Shown here: one piece after another, positions 55,086 to 64,000 of the stretch
How positions within the stretch are numbered: position 1 is the stretch's first letter
Layout of the letters: each line of letters opens with the position of its first letter
Assembly (NCBI RefSeq): GCF_001684975.1
Contig: NZ_MAYH01000001.1
Span: 186,001-250,000, forward strand
Source: Chryseobacterium artocarpi
GTDB lineage: Bacteria > Bacteroidota > Bacteroidia > Flavobacteriales > Weeksellaceae
DNA: 64,000 bases
Direction: 5' to 3'
Position numbers and translations under genes: made by a program
The notes under the pieces: generated by a model
What the model was told of the DNA's origin: nothing
Seen by the model: the letters and a program-made list of their open reading frames with translations, nothing else
Databases searched by the model: none

Positions 55086-55757
55086 ATGCCGATAAACCCA
55101 ATACCTCCGGACGGAGGCATGTTATATAAAGAAACAGATATGGCTCAGTTTTTTCCTGAACCATTCAATGCCATAACTGCCCTGTTATTTTTAGCCATAG
55201 CTATTTTTTGGACTGTTAAAATGAAGGGGAATTTTAAAAAATATCCTTTTTTAACCTATTGTTTAATTCTATTATATATTGGTGCCATAGGAGGAACTGT
55301 TTATCATTCATTCAGACAATGGTCGGTATTTATTATGATGGATTGGATGCCTATCATGTTGCTCTGTTTGTCTGCGGGATTTTATTTTTTAGCTCAGAGC
55401 ATCAGATGGTACTATGCTGTTGTAATGATTCTCGCTTATATAGTACTCATGTTGGGTTTAAGAAATTGGATTTTGATAGATAATACATCTCTCTTTATCA
55501 ATGTAAATTATGCAATTATGGCTTCATTTGTGCTTTTTTCGGTATTAAGTTATTTAATCTATACCAAATGGAAAGCTGGAAAATGGGTAGGTTTTGCTTT
55601 ATTGTCTTTTGTTCTTGCGCTCACTTTCCGCATCGTTGATCAATGGGAATGGTTCAGCTTCGGGACACACTTTTTATGGCATACTTTTGGGGCGGTAGCT
55701 ACATTTTGCATGTTTAATTATATTTATCTTACGAGGAATATAATTAGAAAACCATAA
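55086..55757 (+). CDS. CREST-superfamily, ceramidase-like membrane protein
   Basis: A 223-aa protein with about seven membrane segments. The conserved polar residues of alkaline ceramidases are present in the right order: an early FFPEPFNAITALLF (E25, N28), GGTVYHS (H74) with D86 twelve residues later (MMDW), and GTHFLWH near the end (H195 and H199), the H, D, HxxxH set that binds zinc. Family enzymes split ceramide or act on other lipid amides. Flavobacteriia often make sphingolipids or capnoids, so a ceramide-type substrate is plausible but not shown. Lone gene between two gene-free stretches. Confidence 0.72.
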   Translation: MPINPIPPDGGMLYKETDMAQFFPEPFNAITALLFLAIAIFWTVKMKGNFKKYPFLTYCLILLYIGAIGGTVYHSFRQWSVFIMMDWMPIMLLCLSAGFYFLAQSIRWYYAVVMILAYIVLMLGLRNWILIDNTSLFINVNYAIMASFVLFSVLSYLIYTKWKAGKWVGFALLSFVLALTFRIVDQWEWFSFGTHFLWHTFGAVATFCMFNYIYLTRNIIRKP

Positions 55758-55811
55758 GTAGTTTTTATTTTCTTTACAACCCTGATTCATACATGAAATC
55801 TGTTTAAACTT

Positions 55812-56175
55812 AACCACAAAAGTTACAAAAGATTTTAGACACCTTAGTTTATTTTAGTGACAAGCTAGATGTTGAGAAGAGTACTTAAGTTAAAAAAAAT
55901 CAAATATTTTTTGTTTGAATGTTGATGGGTGAGTAAAAAATTATTCACAATCATCTGTGCATAGCTGTGTTATCTGGGAAAAATATTAACTACAAAAGTT
56001 TTTATATTTTTAACGCCTTGACAACCTTTAGAAAGTTGAAGGAAATATCCCATAACGAAGTTTATATGATATGAAAATCTTTGATTTTCAACATACCTTA
56101 AGTGTACTTTCTAAGCGCAACGTTTATAAACTTGAAAAACTTTAGTGTTCAAAAACTTTTGTAACTTTTGTGGTT
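55812..56175. repeat. Intergenic element with 20-bp perfect terminal inverted repeats
   Basis: AACCACAAAAGTTACAAAAG at 55812-55831 is exactly repeated as its reverse complement at 56156-56175. The likeness continues inward, with mismatches, for about 20 more bases on each side. A shorter related piece (TTAACTACAAAAGTTTTTATA) lies at about 55986-56006. No ORF or transposase is inside. MITE-like build; no clear target-site duplication was found. Confidence 0.65.
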
Positions 56176-56228
56176 TAATAAAAAATGAATAGTTTTTCTA
56201 TGAAATTCACAGTTTACTTCTTTTACTA

Positions 56229-56257
56229 TTGAAAGAAAGATGATTTACTTATATTTG
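56229..56257 (+). promoter_or_regulatory. Promoter of the PIG-L/symporter operon, Bacteroidota type
   Basis: TTG (56229-56231), 18-base spacer, then TATATTTG (56250-56257). It fits TTG-N17-23-TAnnTTTG well. The ATG is 20 bases after the -7 box, so the leader should be very short. Confidence 0.62.
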
Positions 56258-56276
56258 CTCTGCAAAGTAAAATTAA

Positions 56277-58781
56277 ATGTTCAAAAAAGTAAGTACTGTA
56301 TTTATCCTTGGATTTTATACGGTTTTTTGTTCGGCTCAGCAGGTCCGACCTTCCAAATCATCTGAAATTTACCGCGAAATAAAAACCCTTAAACAGCTGC
56401 CTAAAGTTTTATATCTTGCGGCTCATCCCGATGATGAAAATACGGGATTGCTGTCATGGTTAATCAACGACCAAAATGTAGAAACGGGCTATTTGTCTTT
56501 AACCAGAGGTGATGGCGGTCAGAATTTATTAGGTACAGAGCAAGGCGCTGCATTGGGTTTAATCAGAACGCATGAGCTTTTAGAGGCAAGAAAGTTAGAC
56601 GGTGCCCAGCAGTTTTTTACCCGTGCGATTGATTTTGGGTTCTCTAAAAATACTACAGATACCTTTAAACAATGGGATGCAGACAGTATTACAGCAGATG
56701 TAGTTTGGGTAATTCGTAAATTCCGTCCTGATGTTATCATTTGTCGTTTTCCTCCTACTGCAGCGGCGGGGCATGGACAACATGCTGCTTCGGCTGTAGT
56801 TGCAGAAAAAGCTTTTAAGCTGGCAGGCGATAAAAAGGCTTTTCCGGATCAACTGAAATACGTTAATGTATGGCAGCCAAAACGAGTGTTGTGGAATACT
56901 TTCCGCTTTGGTGGAGTGAATACAACCAATGAAAATCAACTGAAAGTTACCGTTGGGCAATATGATCCACAATTGGGAATGGGCTACGGAGAACTGGCGG
57001 GATTAAGCAGAAGTTTGCATAAAAGCCAGGGAGCAGGAACGCAATCTGTAGCCGGAATCAGAACTGAATATTTTGCCCATGTTATTGGCGAACCTGCAAA
57101 AACAACACTTTTTGACGGAGTAGCTAAAACTTGGACTTCACAAGGAAATGCAGATATTGACCAGTCATTAGATAAAATTATTTCTACTTTTAATTTCAAT
57201 AATCCTGACCTTAGCTTACCTGCTTTGCTAGCTTTGCGAAAAAAGGTCATGGAGTTAAAAGATGAAGATCTGAAAAGGGACAAAATTAAATCTCTTGACC
57301 GTATCATTTTAAGCTGTGCCGGATTTATGGGGGAGATGGTTACTAATCAGGCTGAGGCTGTTGCCGGAGATCATTATAATTTCAGGCTAAATCTGATTTC
57401 AAGAGCAGCAAATTCTGTTGTTTTAGAAGATGTAAAATGGTTAAGTCAATCAGAAAGCTTCAATAGAAAATTATCAAAAGATTCTTTAATTACCATTCAA
57501 CACGATATTCAGATTCCTGCAGATGCAGCACTTACAGAACCTTACTGGTTAGCAAAACCTCCTGTAAATGCAGCCACTTTCTCTGTTCCGAATGATACTT
57601 TAGTCGGTTTGCCTGAGGCAGAATCACCACTGAATGTTTTACTTGGTTTAAAAATCGGGTCAGAAAAATTTCAGGTTAAACTTCCTTTATCTTTCAAAAA
57701 ATTAGATCCTGTGCGGGGTGATGTTGTAGAAGGATTGCGCATTGTTCCTGCATTGGAGCTGAAATTTACACAACCCGTTTATGTGGCAAGAGAAAATGAA
57801 GATCTGCATTTGAGTTTAAATGTTAAGGTTAATTCCAGCAAAAAGTTCAGTAATGGTAAAGTAAATCTGATGTATAACGAAGAACGATTAGGTGGTGCTG
57901 ATTTAAGTTCACTTAATGAGAAAGACTTTACTGTCGATTATGTTATTCCCAAAACTAAGCTTGCCTCAATCAATTCATCTCGTTTGCAATTGGATGCCAA
58001 TTTTATTGCAGAGGGAATCACTTATAATAAAAAACAAATATTAATTCAGTACCCGCATTTATCTTCCTTACAATATTTTGCGCCAGCTACTGCCATCGTA
58101 ATGAAAGGCGATATTCAATCAAAAATTAAAAAAGTTGGATATGTAGAAGGTGCCGGCGATTTTATTCCTGATTTCCTGCGTATTTCAGGTATTCAGGTGG
58201 ATGTTTTGAAGGATGAAGACTTTTATGGAAACATAGATGAATCTGCTGGAAATAGTAATCAAAACAAGCTATCACAGTATGATGCCATCGTATTGGGTGT
58301 TCGTGCCAATAACACAGAGAAAAAGCTGGGACGCTGGATGCCTTTTTTATGGTCTTATGTAAAAAGAGGAGGTAATCTGGTGATGCAGTATAATACCAAC
58401 CAGGATACAACCGTTGACCAATTGGGAATGTACAATTTCAGTATTGCCAATAAACGAGTTACCGAAGAAAATGCAGCCGTTACATTTTTAAATCCCAATC
58501 ATAAATTACTGAATTTTCCGAATAAAATTACTGCGAATGATTTTAAAGGCTGGGTGCAGGAACGTGGAGCTTATTTCCCTGCTCAATGGGATGCAGAATA
58601 TGAACCGCTTTTTGAAATGCACGATACAGATGAAGAGTCATTGAAGGGATCCACTTTATATGCCCAATATGGGAAGGGGAATTTTATTTATACACCATTG
58701 GCATTTTTCAGACAGCTTCCTGCGGGAAATGTGGGTGCGGCGCGTTTATTTTTTAACTTTTTATCTGCACAAAAAAACTGA
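56277..58781 (+). CDS. Exported PIG-L (LmbE-like) family deacetylase, large form
   Basis: An 834-aa protein: signal peptide (about 20 residues, ending in CSAQ), then a PIG-L deacetylase domain (about 40-270) with the zinc-site signature AHPDDENTG (H50, D52, D53). A middle beta-rich part (about 370-600) and a C-terminal ThuA/glutamine-amidotransferase-like region (about 620-834; YDAIVLGVRANNTEK, YGKGNFIYTPLAFFRQLPAG) follow. PIG-L enzymes remove acetyl from N-acetylglucosamine-type sugars; exported large forms probably act on sugar in the periplasm. Its stop (TGA) overlaps by one base the ATG of the next small ORF, and the symporter follows, so a deacetylate-and-take-up unit is a reasonable inference. 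Confidence 0.88.
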   Translation: MFKKVSTVFILGFYTVFCSAQQVRPSKSSEIYREIKTLKQLPKVLYLAAHPDDENTGLLSWLINDQNVETGYLSLTRGDGGQNLLGTEQGAALGLIRTHELLEARKLDGAQQFFTRAIDFGFSKNTTDTFKQWDADSITADVVWVIRKFRPDVIICRFPPTAAAGHGQHAASAVVAEKAFKLAGDKKAFPDQLKYVNVWQPKRVLWNTFRFGGVNTTNENQLKVTVGQYDPQLGMGYGELAGLSRSLHKSQGAGTQSVAGIRTEYFAHVIGEPAKTTLFDGVAKTWTSQGNADIDQSLDKIISTFNFNNPDLSLPALLALRKKVMELKDEDLKRDKIKSLDRIILSCAGFMGEMVTNQAEAVAGDHYNFRLNLISRAANSVVLEDVKWLSQSESFNRKLSKDSLITIQHDIQIPADAALTEPYWLAKPPVNAATFSVPNDTLVGLPEAESPLNVLLGLKIGSEKFQVKLPLSFKKLDPVRGDVVEGLRIVPALELKFTQPVYVARENEDLHLSLNVKVNSSKKFSNGKVNLMYNEERLGGADLSSLNEKDFTVDYVIPKTKLASINSSRLQLDANFIAEGITYNKKQILIQYPHLSSLQYFAPATAIVMKGDIQSKIKKVGYVEGAGDFIPDFLRISGIQVDVLKDEDFYGNIDESAGNSNQNKLSQYDAIVLGVRANNTEKKLGRWMPFLWSYVKRGGNLVMQYNTNQDTTVDQLGMYNFSIANKRVTEENAAVTFLNPNHKLLNFPNKITANDFKGWVQERGAYFPAQWDAEYEPLFEMHDTDEESLKGSTLYAQYGKGNFIYTPLAFFRQLPAGNVGAARLFFNFLSAQKN

Positions 58782-58885
58782 TGAACAAACAACTTAAAAA
58801 TTGGAATGTCTGGTACATATTATTAGCAGTTGCATTAGTATTGCAGATCGTATTTTATTATTGGTTTACTAAATTCTGGGCATGA
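58781..58885 (+). CDS. 34-aa single-span membrane peptide coupled to the symporter gene
   Basis: ATG at 58781 shares a base with the stop of the deacetylase gene (TGATG), and its own TGA overlaps the ATG of the symporter gene (ATGA, 58882-58885). The peptide has a short basic start (MNKQLKNWN), one long hydrophobic segment (about 10-28: VWYILLAVALVLQIVFYYW) and a TKFWA tail. Coupling on both sides and the membrane span make it a believable gene. Inference: a small partner subunit of the SSS-type transporter, as small subunits accompany some sodium:solute symporters. Confidence 0.7.
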   Translation: MNKQLKNWNVWYILLAVALVLQIVFYYWFTKFWA

Positions 58886-60573
58886 GTAATATAGATTGGA
58901 CAGTTCTCATTGTTACACTTGTTGCAGTGGTGGTTTACGGCGTATTCATCGGTCGTGGGCAAAAAAGCAACGAATCATACCTTAAAGCAGATAATAAAAT
59001 GCCTTGGTATATTGTGTTGATAGGGATTATGGCTACGCAGGCAAGTGCCATTACATTTCTTTCAGCGCCGGGACAGGCTTATACGGACGGGATGCGTTTC
59101 GTTCAGTATTATTTTGGTTTACCTTTGGCGATGATTGTGATCTGTATTACTTTCATCCCGATTTTTCAGCGCTTAAATGTTTATACTGCTTATGAATATT
59201 TAGAAAACCGGTTTGATAAAAAAACAAGGGTGCTTACTTCACTGCTTTTTCTTTTTTCCAGAGGTTTATCAACGGGAATCAGTATTTATGCTCCAAGTAT
59301 CATCTTGTCAAGTGTTTTAAATTGGAATATTTATTTAACCAATGTTTTAACAGGTGGTATTCTGTTGATTTATACTTATGTTGGTGGTGCAAAAGCGATT
59401 GCCCATACCCAAAAGTTACAGTTTCTCATTATTCTGGGAACAATGGCTTTTGCAGGATATTTACTCATTCAGAATATGCCGAATGGAATTGGTTTTAACG
59501 ATGCACTGTATCTTGCTGGAAAATCAGGAAAACTCAATGTAATAACCACAGAATTTGATTGGAAAGATAAATACAATATTTGGAGTGGCTTAATTGGAGG
59601 TTTTTTTCTTGCACTTTCTTACTTCGGTACGGATCAGAGTCAGGTAGGAAGATATATTACAGCCAAAGACAATACCAATGCAAAAATGGGTTTGCTGTTG
59701 AACGGATTGGTTAAAATTCCGATGCAATTTGCTATTCTCCTGATTGGCGCCTTGCTTTTTGCTTTCTTTTCCTTGAAACCGGCTCCTATTTATTTTAACG
59801 AACGTTCTTATCAATATTTAAAAGAAACAAAACCTGAACAGGCTGCGGTTTTTGAAAAAGAACATCAGGATTTGCAAATGAAATTTAATGCAGAATCGAA
59901 AGAAATTTTAAAGTTAAAAGAGAATAATTCTCCTGAGCTTAATAAAACAATTCAGGATTTTAAAAACACACAAACCGAGGTAAAAGCATTGCATGGAAGG
60001 GTAGAGGAAGCTATCAACAGTTCAAATTATAATGCGGAGAAAACGGATACGAATTACATTTTCCTGTATTTTGTAAAAAATACCTTGCCGGTAGGGATGA
60101 TAGGTTTACTGTTTGCTGTAATCTTCCTCGCCAGCTGGGGTTCAATTTCAGCCGCATTGAATTCTCTTGCGGCATGTTCGTTAAAAGATGTTCATTTGAT
60201 ATTTAAAAAAGATATTCCTGATGATGCAACCGAATTGAAATACAGTCGCCTGCATACTTTAGCCTGGGGAATTTTCTCAATCGGAGTTGCTATGTTTGCT
60301 ACTCAAATGGGTTCCCTTATTGAAGCTGTGAATGTATTGGGTTCTCTTTTCTACGGTCCGATATTGGGGATATTTTTGGTTGCATTTTATTATAAAAAAA
60401 TCAACGGTTCAAATGTATTTATGGGCGCCATATTATCTGAAATTGTGGTGATTGCCGTTTATCAGTTCGATATTGTTTCTTTCCTTTGGCTTAATGTAAT
60501 AGGGGCAGTAGCGGTCATTATATTTTCGGCAATCGGGTTGCTTTTTTATAAACAGAAAGTAGTAAATTCGTAA
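58882..60573 (+). CDS. Sodium:solute symporter (SSS family)
   Basis: A 563-aa membrane protein with about 13 segments. SSS features: [20 protein letters not shown] in the first helices, [10 protein letters not shown], and the [16 protein letters not shown] phrase between later helices. A hydrophilic, coiled-coil-like insert of about 90 residues (about 300-390) sits between two helices. It should bring in a sugar or related small molecule with sodium; the deacetylase upstream suggests an amino sugar or its product. It is third in an operon after the 34-aa peptide. Confidence 0.93.
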   Translation: MSNIDWTVLIVTLVAVVVYGVFIGRGQKSNESYLKADNKMPWYIVLIGIMATQASAITFLSAPGQAYTDGMRFVQYYFGLPLAMIVICITFIPIFQRLNVYTAYEYLENRFDKKTRVLTSLLFLFSRGLSTGISIYAPSIILSSVLNWNIYLTNVLTGGILLIYTYVGGAKAIAHTQKLQFLIILGTMAFAGYLLIQNMPNGIGFNDALYLAGKSGKLNVITTEFDWKDKYNIWSGLIGGFFLALSYFGTDQSQVGRYITAKDNTNAKMGLLLNGLVKIPMQFAILLIGALLFAFFSLKPAPIYFNERSYQYLKETKPEQAAVFEKEHQDLQMKFNAESKEILKLKENNSPELNKTIQDFKNTQTEVKALHGRVEEAINSSNYNAEKTDTNYIFLYFVKNTLPVGMIGLLFAVIFLASWGSISAALNSLAACSLKDVHLIFKKDIPDDATELKYSRLHTLAWGIFSIGVAMFATQMGSLIEAVNVLGSLFYGPILGIFLVAFYYKKINGSNVFMGAILSEIVVIAVYQFDIVSFLWLNVIGAVAVIIFSAIGLLFYKQKVVNS

Positions 60574-60610
60574 TCGAATAACAGTAAACATACAAACAAT
60601 CAAAAATATT

Positions 60611-61129
60611 ATGAAAACTATTATTAAATCTGTAGCTATTCTTGCTGCGACAATGACAGTCTCCATGAATGCCTTTGCACAGGACACTAAAAAACCTGCC
60701 AGCCCTCCAGCTACTGCAACGGGAAAAATTAAAGATGCAACCATTACTATTGCCTATAGCAGTCCTTCTGTTAAAGGACGTACCATCTGGGGTGGTTTAG
60801 AAGGTTATGATAAAGTCTGGCGTGCAGGTGCCAATGAAGCAACTACTTTTGAAACGGATAAAGACATTACTGTTCAGGGTAAAAAGCTGCCTGCGGGTAA
60901 ATACAGCTTTTTCCTGATCCCTAAACAAAGTGGAACCTGGACTGCTATTTTTAACAAAGAACCAAAACAATGGGGTGCTTATAAATACGAACAAGCTAAA
61001 GATGCTTTACGTGTAGATGTAAAAACAAAAGCTTTACCAGCAACACAGGAAACCTTAGTTTATAAAATAAACAATAATGGATTTACAATGGATTGGGATA
61101 AAATTTCAGTGCCTGTAGAGATCAAATAA
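60611..61129 (+). CDS. DUF2911-family exported protein
   Basis: A 172-aa protein: signal peptide (about 24 residues, ending in AFAQ), then the DUF2911 body with [35 protein letters not shown] and [12 protein letters not shown], the family's marker phrases. It is common in Bacteroidota and of unknown function. It lies 37 bases after the symporter gene and ends in a strong terminator, so it is probably the last gene of that operon. Confidence 0.88.
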   Translation: MKTIIKSVAILAATMTVSMNAFAQDTKKPASPPATATGKIKDATITIAYSSPSVKGRTIWGGLEGYDKVWRAGANEATTFETDKDITVQGKKLPAGKYSFFLIPKQSGTWTAIFNKEPKQWGAYKYEQAKDALRVDVKTKALPATQETLVYKINNNGFTMDWDKISVPVEIK

Positions 61130-61144
61130 ATTTGAATATAAAAC

Positions 61145-61172
61145 AAAAAATCCCGTTGATACGGGATTTTTT
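61145..61172. terminator. Strong bidirectional terminator
   Basis: A perfect 12-bp stem (AAAAAATCCCGT / ACGGGATTTTTT) with a TGAT loop, between the DUF2911 gene (+) and the convergent oxidoreductase gene (-). Confidence 0.92.
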
Positions 61173-61242
61173 GTTTATTGTATTTAAGTGAAGGTTTTCA
61201 AATCCTACTTCATAGCAGACTTCTAACTGCTTCTTTTTCTCA

Positions 61243-61821
61243 TCAATGTATTGTATAGAGATTCCTGATTTTAGATAACCAGGCTGCCACAGCCTCAGGA
61301 GTTGCCCTGTCAGCCTTATCAAAAAAGAAATGTTCCTTGATCTGAAAGCCACAATAAGTATAGATTCCTTTATCAGAAGTCAGCAATAACGCTTTATCCA
61401 TACCGATTGCGGAATATTCTTCATGAGATTTTCCATGCGTGTTGAGAATTATTGCCTGTTTCCCTGTTAATAATCCCTTTTGTATTCCCTGATCATAACG
61501 ATAGGCAAAACCATAACTGAAAACTCTGTCTATATATCCTTTCATAATGGCTGGCATCCCTGTCCACCAGATAGGATAAATAAAAGTAACCACATCTGCC
61601 CATGAAATATATTCCTGTTCTTTTTCTATAAGCTTGTTTACAATACCATTTCGTTGTCCTTTCATATCTTCTATAGATAATATAGGATCAAATTCAAGTT
61701 GATATAAATCTCTTACAGCTACTTCATGTTCATACTGTTTTAGGATCTCTTCTATACATTGCTTAACCTGCGCATTCAGGCTATCCTGGTTTGGATGGGC
61801 ATAGATAATAAGGTGTTTCAT
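61243..61821 (-). CDS. Flavodoxin-fold NAD(P)H oxidoreductase (NQO/KefF/MdaB-like)
   Basis: A 192-aa enzyme of the flavodoxin-2 family. Marker segments: YAHPNQDSLNAQV (FMN phosphate loop), FIYPIWWTGMPAIMKGYIDRVFSYGFAY and LNTHGKSHEEY. It uses NAD(P)H to reduce quinones or similar compounds by two electrons, thus avoiding radicals. The AraC-type regulator gene lies 77 bases upstream, and a good -7 box is found between them, so it probably has its own promoter and may be the regulator's target. Confidence 0.9.
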   Translation of the reverse strand: MKHLIIYAHPNQDSLNAQVKQCIEEILKQYEHEVAVRDLYQLEFDPILSIEDMKGQRNGIVNKLIEKEQEYISWADVVTFIYPIWWTGMPAIMKGYIDRVFSYGFAYRYDQGIQKGLLTGKQAIILNTHGKSHEEYSAIGMDKALLLTSDKGIYTYCGFQIKEHFFFDKADRATPEAVAAWLSKIRNLYTIH

Positions 61822-61849
61822 ATTGTTACTTTTAATTGATTGAACAGTA

Positions 61850-61857
61850 CAAAAGTA
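61850..61857 (-). promoter_or_regulatory. Candidate -7 box of the oxidoreductase gene
   Basis: Minus strand TACTTTTG, a match to TAnnTTTG, 29 bases ahead of the ATG, in the 77-base gap after the regulator gene. Confidence 0.45.
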
Positions 61858-61898
61858 GAATAGGAGGCACGTGAAAAATTGTAAGAAAACGAAATTGG

Positions 61899-62723
61899 TT
61901 ATTTACTGGTAGCCTGACAGATATCCTGTTGGAATTTTATATAGTTTTTAGGAGAAAGATTGATGAAATGCCTAAAATCATGAATAAGTTGGCTTTGATC
62001 GTAATATCCACAATGATTGATAATGTCAAACCAGTTTATTTTTTCTTCAGTAAAATCTATCTGTTGAATCAGTTCAATAGCTTTTAAAAAGCGATGGTAC
62101 CTGTTGATTTCTTTTGCACTGAAGCCAAAGTGTTTTTTATGTATTAATTGAATGTTTCTTTCACTTTGTTTCACCTTTTCAGCAATTGATTTAATGGGAT
62201 TGATAGCATTCGATTGGAAGTTAGCCAATAAGCTGGAGGTGGTATCTTGCTGGTTGAGGTAGGGTTTACAGAAATTGAGAATATGATTTACTTTTTCTTC
62301 TACTTTAGCAATGTTATTTAGCTGTAGCCTCAAGTGGGTAAAACAATTTTCTTCCATGGCTTCGTCAGGATGAACAGGAAAATGATCTGATAAACATGCT
62401 TTACCAAAGAAACGGTAAAATGCATCATCCTTGAAATTTACAACCAATATGCTGGAGCCTGGCGGAAGACAGTATTCAAATGAGGATTTAATAGGTCCCA
62501 AAACAATACATTTGTCGACTTTGATTTTTATTTTTTGTTTGGAAATCAAAAAGGCTTGGGTTCCGAAGTTAAAAACCATGATCGTTTGGAAAGAGGGGAG
62601 CAGGGTTTTAGTTATTGGGATTTCAGAATTATTTTCAGCAAAATAGAAATGAGAGAATACCTCTTCAAACTCCTTGGGAATAGGAATTTTATAGTTACCA
62701 TATGTGAGTTTGTCTGGTCTCAT
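61899..62723 (-). CDS. AraC-family transcriptional regulator
   Basis: A 274-aa regulator. The N-terminal half (about 1-160) is a cupin-like sensing region without named motif; the C-terminal ~100 residues are an AraC HTH pair (ENINW / FDIINHCGYYDQSQLIHDFRHFINLSPKNYIKF, where the second helix-turn-helix is clearest). The usual 'GY-D-QS-F-R-F-G-x-SP-x-x-Y' phrase is kept. Same strand as the oxidoreductase gene just downstream, a common pair in which the regulator answers to an electrophile or quinone. The ligand is unknown. Confidence 0.88.
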   Translation of the reverse strand: MRPDKLTYGNYKIPIPKEFEEVFSHFYFAENNSEIPITKTLLPSFQTIMVFNFGTQAFLISKQKIKIKVDKCIVLGPIKSSFEYCLPPGSSILVVNFKDDAFYRFFGKACLSDHFPVHPDEAMEENCFTHLRLQLNNIAKVEEKVNHILNFCKPYLNQQDTTSSLLANFQSNAINPIKSIAEKVKQSERNIQLIHKKHFGFSAKEINRYHRFLKAIELIQQIDFTEEKINWFDIINHCGYYDQSQLIHDFRHFINLSPKNYIKFQQDICQATSK

Positions 62724-62807
62724 TTTGTAGTGTACAATTTAGGAAAAAACAAATGGATTGATCTATGATATTGTACCGAAGTTGTAGGTCGTTAGTTTTA
62801 TAGAAAG

Positions 62808-62843
62808 TAAAAACTCCCTTAGATTTAATATTTAAGAGAGTTT
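62808..62843 (-). terminator. Terminator of the MFS exporter gene
   Basis: Stem AAACTC-x-CTTA / TAAG-x-GAGTTT with one mismatch, followed on the minus strand by five T, 72 bases past the MFS stop. Confidence 0.62.
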
Positions 62844-62914
62844 GTAATAGTATATTTTAATTATTTAATCAAGTTTTTATTTAACTTGCTTTATGTGCGT
62901 TTGTCTGGTTTCCT

Positions 62915-64000
62915 TTAATCTTTTGTTTTATATTTCTCATTATATTTTATTTGAAGATTTGTCTTTTTGCTTGTATAATATATGATAATAGCACTTATAA
63001 TCATCAAAACCGAAGCAAGGAGAAATGGAGCTCCTGAAAATTTAAACGGAGCCTCATCATGAGTAAAATAGTAAAAAAGATGGGTCATAATAGGCGGTCC
63101 GATAATCGAAGTTGCACTTACCAGACTTGTTAATGCTCCCTGAAGCTCACCTTGTTGATTTGAAGAAATACTTTTACTGATCATCGACTGAAGTGAAGGT
63201 CCACAGATACCTCCTAATGAATAAGGTATAAGAAACATCAGCATCATCCAGCCTTCACTTGCAAAAGAAAATAGTAATAGACCTAGTGCGTAAAAGATCA
63301 AGCCAAAATATATACTTTTTTGCTCACCTAATTTAGGAGCTGTCCATCTTATTAAAACACCTTGAACTAATCCAAGCAGAAGCCCTAATATTCCTAACGA
63401 TAAACCTACGGCTCTTTCAGACCAATTAAATTGATACATTGTAAAGAAATGCCAGTTGCTCTGTACAGCTTGAAGCCCAATATATACTAAAATTAAAGCA
63501 ATCACCGAACTTGAAATTTTTGGATGCTTTGCTAAAAACTTAAGAGATCCAATGGGATTTGCCTGTCTCCAATCAAATGGTCGCCGTTGGTTTATATCCA
63601 GACTCTCAGGAAGAATAAAATAACCATAGAGAAAGTTCAATAAACATAGAACCGAAGCAACGTAAAAAGGAATTCTGGCGCCATAATGTCCCAACAGCCC
63701 TCCAAGTACTGGTCCTATGATAAATCCCAAACCAAATGCAGCACCAATTAATCCAAAATTCTTAGTTCTGGTTTCGTCGGTAGATACATCGGCAATATAG
63801 GCACTTGCCGTTGAGATACTGGCTCCGGTGAGCCCCGCAATGATTCGTCCTGCAAATAGCCATCCAATAGAAGGGGCTATTGCAAGTAACAGGTAGTCTA
63901 ATGCAAATCCCAGAAGAGAAATCAATAGAATAGGACGCCTTCCGTATTGGTCACTAAGATTACCGACTATTGGTGAAAATATAAACTGAGTGAAAGCATA
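62915..64000 (-). CDS. TetA-like MFS exporter, cut by the window end
   Basis: The frame is open to the last base of the window, so the gene is partial (about 361 residues seen, N-terminal ~45 lacking). The upstream residues read YAFTQFIFSPIVGNLSDQYGRRPILLIS, which is the MFS motif A (G-x-L-S-D-x-x-G-R-R-P) in the TCR/Tet setting; the following ISLLGFALDYLLLAIAPSIGWLFAGRIIAGLTGAS is typical of TetA. The internal TTG at 63925 is not a start. About 11 membrane segments are present. Family members pump out tetracyclines or other drugs by proton exchange; the substrate here cannot be named. Confidence 0.88.
   Translation of the reverse strand, partial: YAFTQFIFSPIVGNLSDQYGRRPILLISLLGFALDYLLLAIAPSIGWLFAGRIIAGLTGASISTASAYIADVSTDETRTKNFGLIGAAFGLGFIIGPVLGGLLGHYGARIPFYVASVLCLLNFLYGYFILPESLDINQRRPFDWRQANPIGSLKFLAKHPKISSSVIALILVYIGLQAVQSNWHFFTMYQFNWSERAVGLSLGILGLLLGLVQGVLIRWTAPKLGEQKSIYFGLIFYALGLLLFSFASEGWMMLMFLIPYSLGGICGPSLQSMISKSISSNQQGELQGALTSLVSATSIIGPPIMTHLFYYFTHDEAPFKFSGAPFLLASVLMIISAIIIYYTSKKTNLQIKYNEKYKTKD

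Noticed and set aside
56595..56972. 125-codon minus-strand frame inside the PIG-L gene
   Set aside because: Antisense to the conserved deacetylase domain, no motif of its own.

Overview
The window looks like a chromosome segment of a low-GC member of the Flavobacteriia, most like Chryseobacterium and relatives. Several signals agree. Secreted proteins end in type IX secretion (T9SS) C-terminal sorting domains. There are SBBP and thrombospondin type-3 repeat proteins and a CREST/ceramidase-like protein. Terminators are AT-rich, and promoter boxes fit the Bacteroidota TTG/TTTG-N17-23-TAnnTTTG pattern, clearest at 26488-26517 and 56229-56257. No rRNA, tRNA, CRISPR array, insertion sequence with a transposase, or prophage was seen.

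Left end (2-6404): the C-terminal part of a small XRE-type regulator, then a complete type I restriction-modification operon on the minus strand (hsdR-hsdM-hsdS).

Centre-left (6591-24435): the most interesting part is an eight-gene, tightly coupled minus-strand operon of about 18 kb. In transcription order it encodes: a 2346-aa synthase (two PfaD-like flavin barrels, KS, AT, two ACPs, KR); a 1421-aa synthase (KS, AT, DH, built-in phosphopantetheinyl transferase); a free ACP; an alpha/beta hydrolase; an 800-aa protein made of two fused GT1 glycosyltransferases; two HxxxD acyltransferases of the condensation/PapA/WS-DGAT type; and a small polytopic membrane protein. This is a PUFA-synthase-like 'secondary lipid' pathway. 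My inference is that it builds a long, partly reduced acyl chain on ACPs, glycosylates it and acylates it, giving an unusual acylated glycolipid. The product cannot be read from sequence. A degenerate second copy of the first ~23 codons of the large synthase lies ~230 bp upstream of its start.

Middle (25429-47198): a periplasmic glutaminase, a GT39-like membrane protein and small hypotheticals, then a cell-surface block. That block holds a 1631-aa PKD/Ig-like T9SS protein, three tandem paralogous ~620-aa SBBP/T9SS proteins each followed by a hairpin, a PLD-domain membrane protein, an unknown exported protein, a TSP3-repeat T9SS protein and a YadA-head-like repeat protein.

Right (48463-61129): a TPR/HTH membrane regulator behind a 1.2-kb non-coding stretch with two perfect palindromes, a DUF1826-like protein, a BamA/TamA-like outer-membrane protein, an OmpA lipoprotein, and a ceramidase-like membrane protein. 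These are followed by an operon of a PIG-L deacetylase, a 34-aa membrane peptide coupled on both sides, a sodium:solute symporter and a DUF2911 protein. Intergenic gaps here carry copies of a dispersed repeat (53131-53220; 55812-56175). The right edge (61243-64000) holds a flavodoxin-fold oxidoreductase, an AraC-type regulator and a TetA-like MFS exporter cut by the window end.
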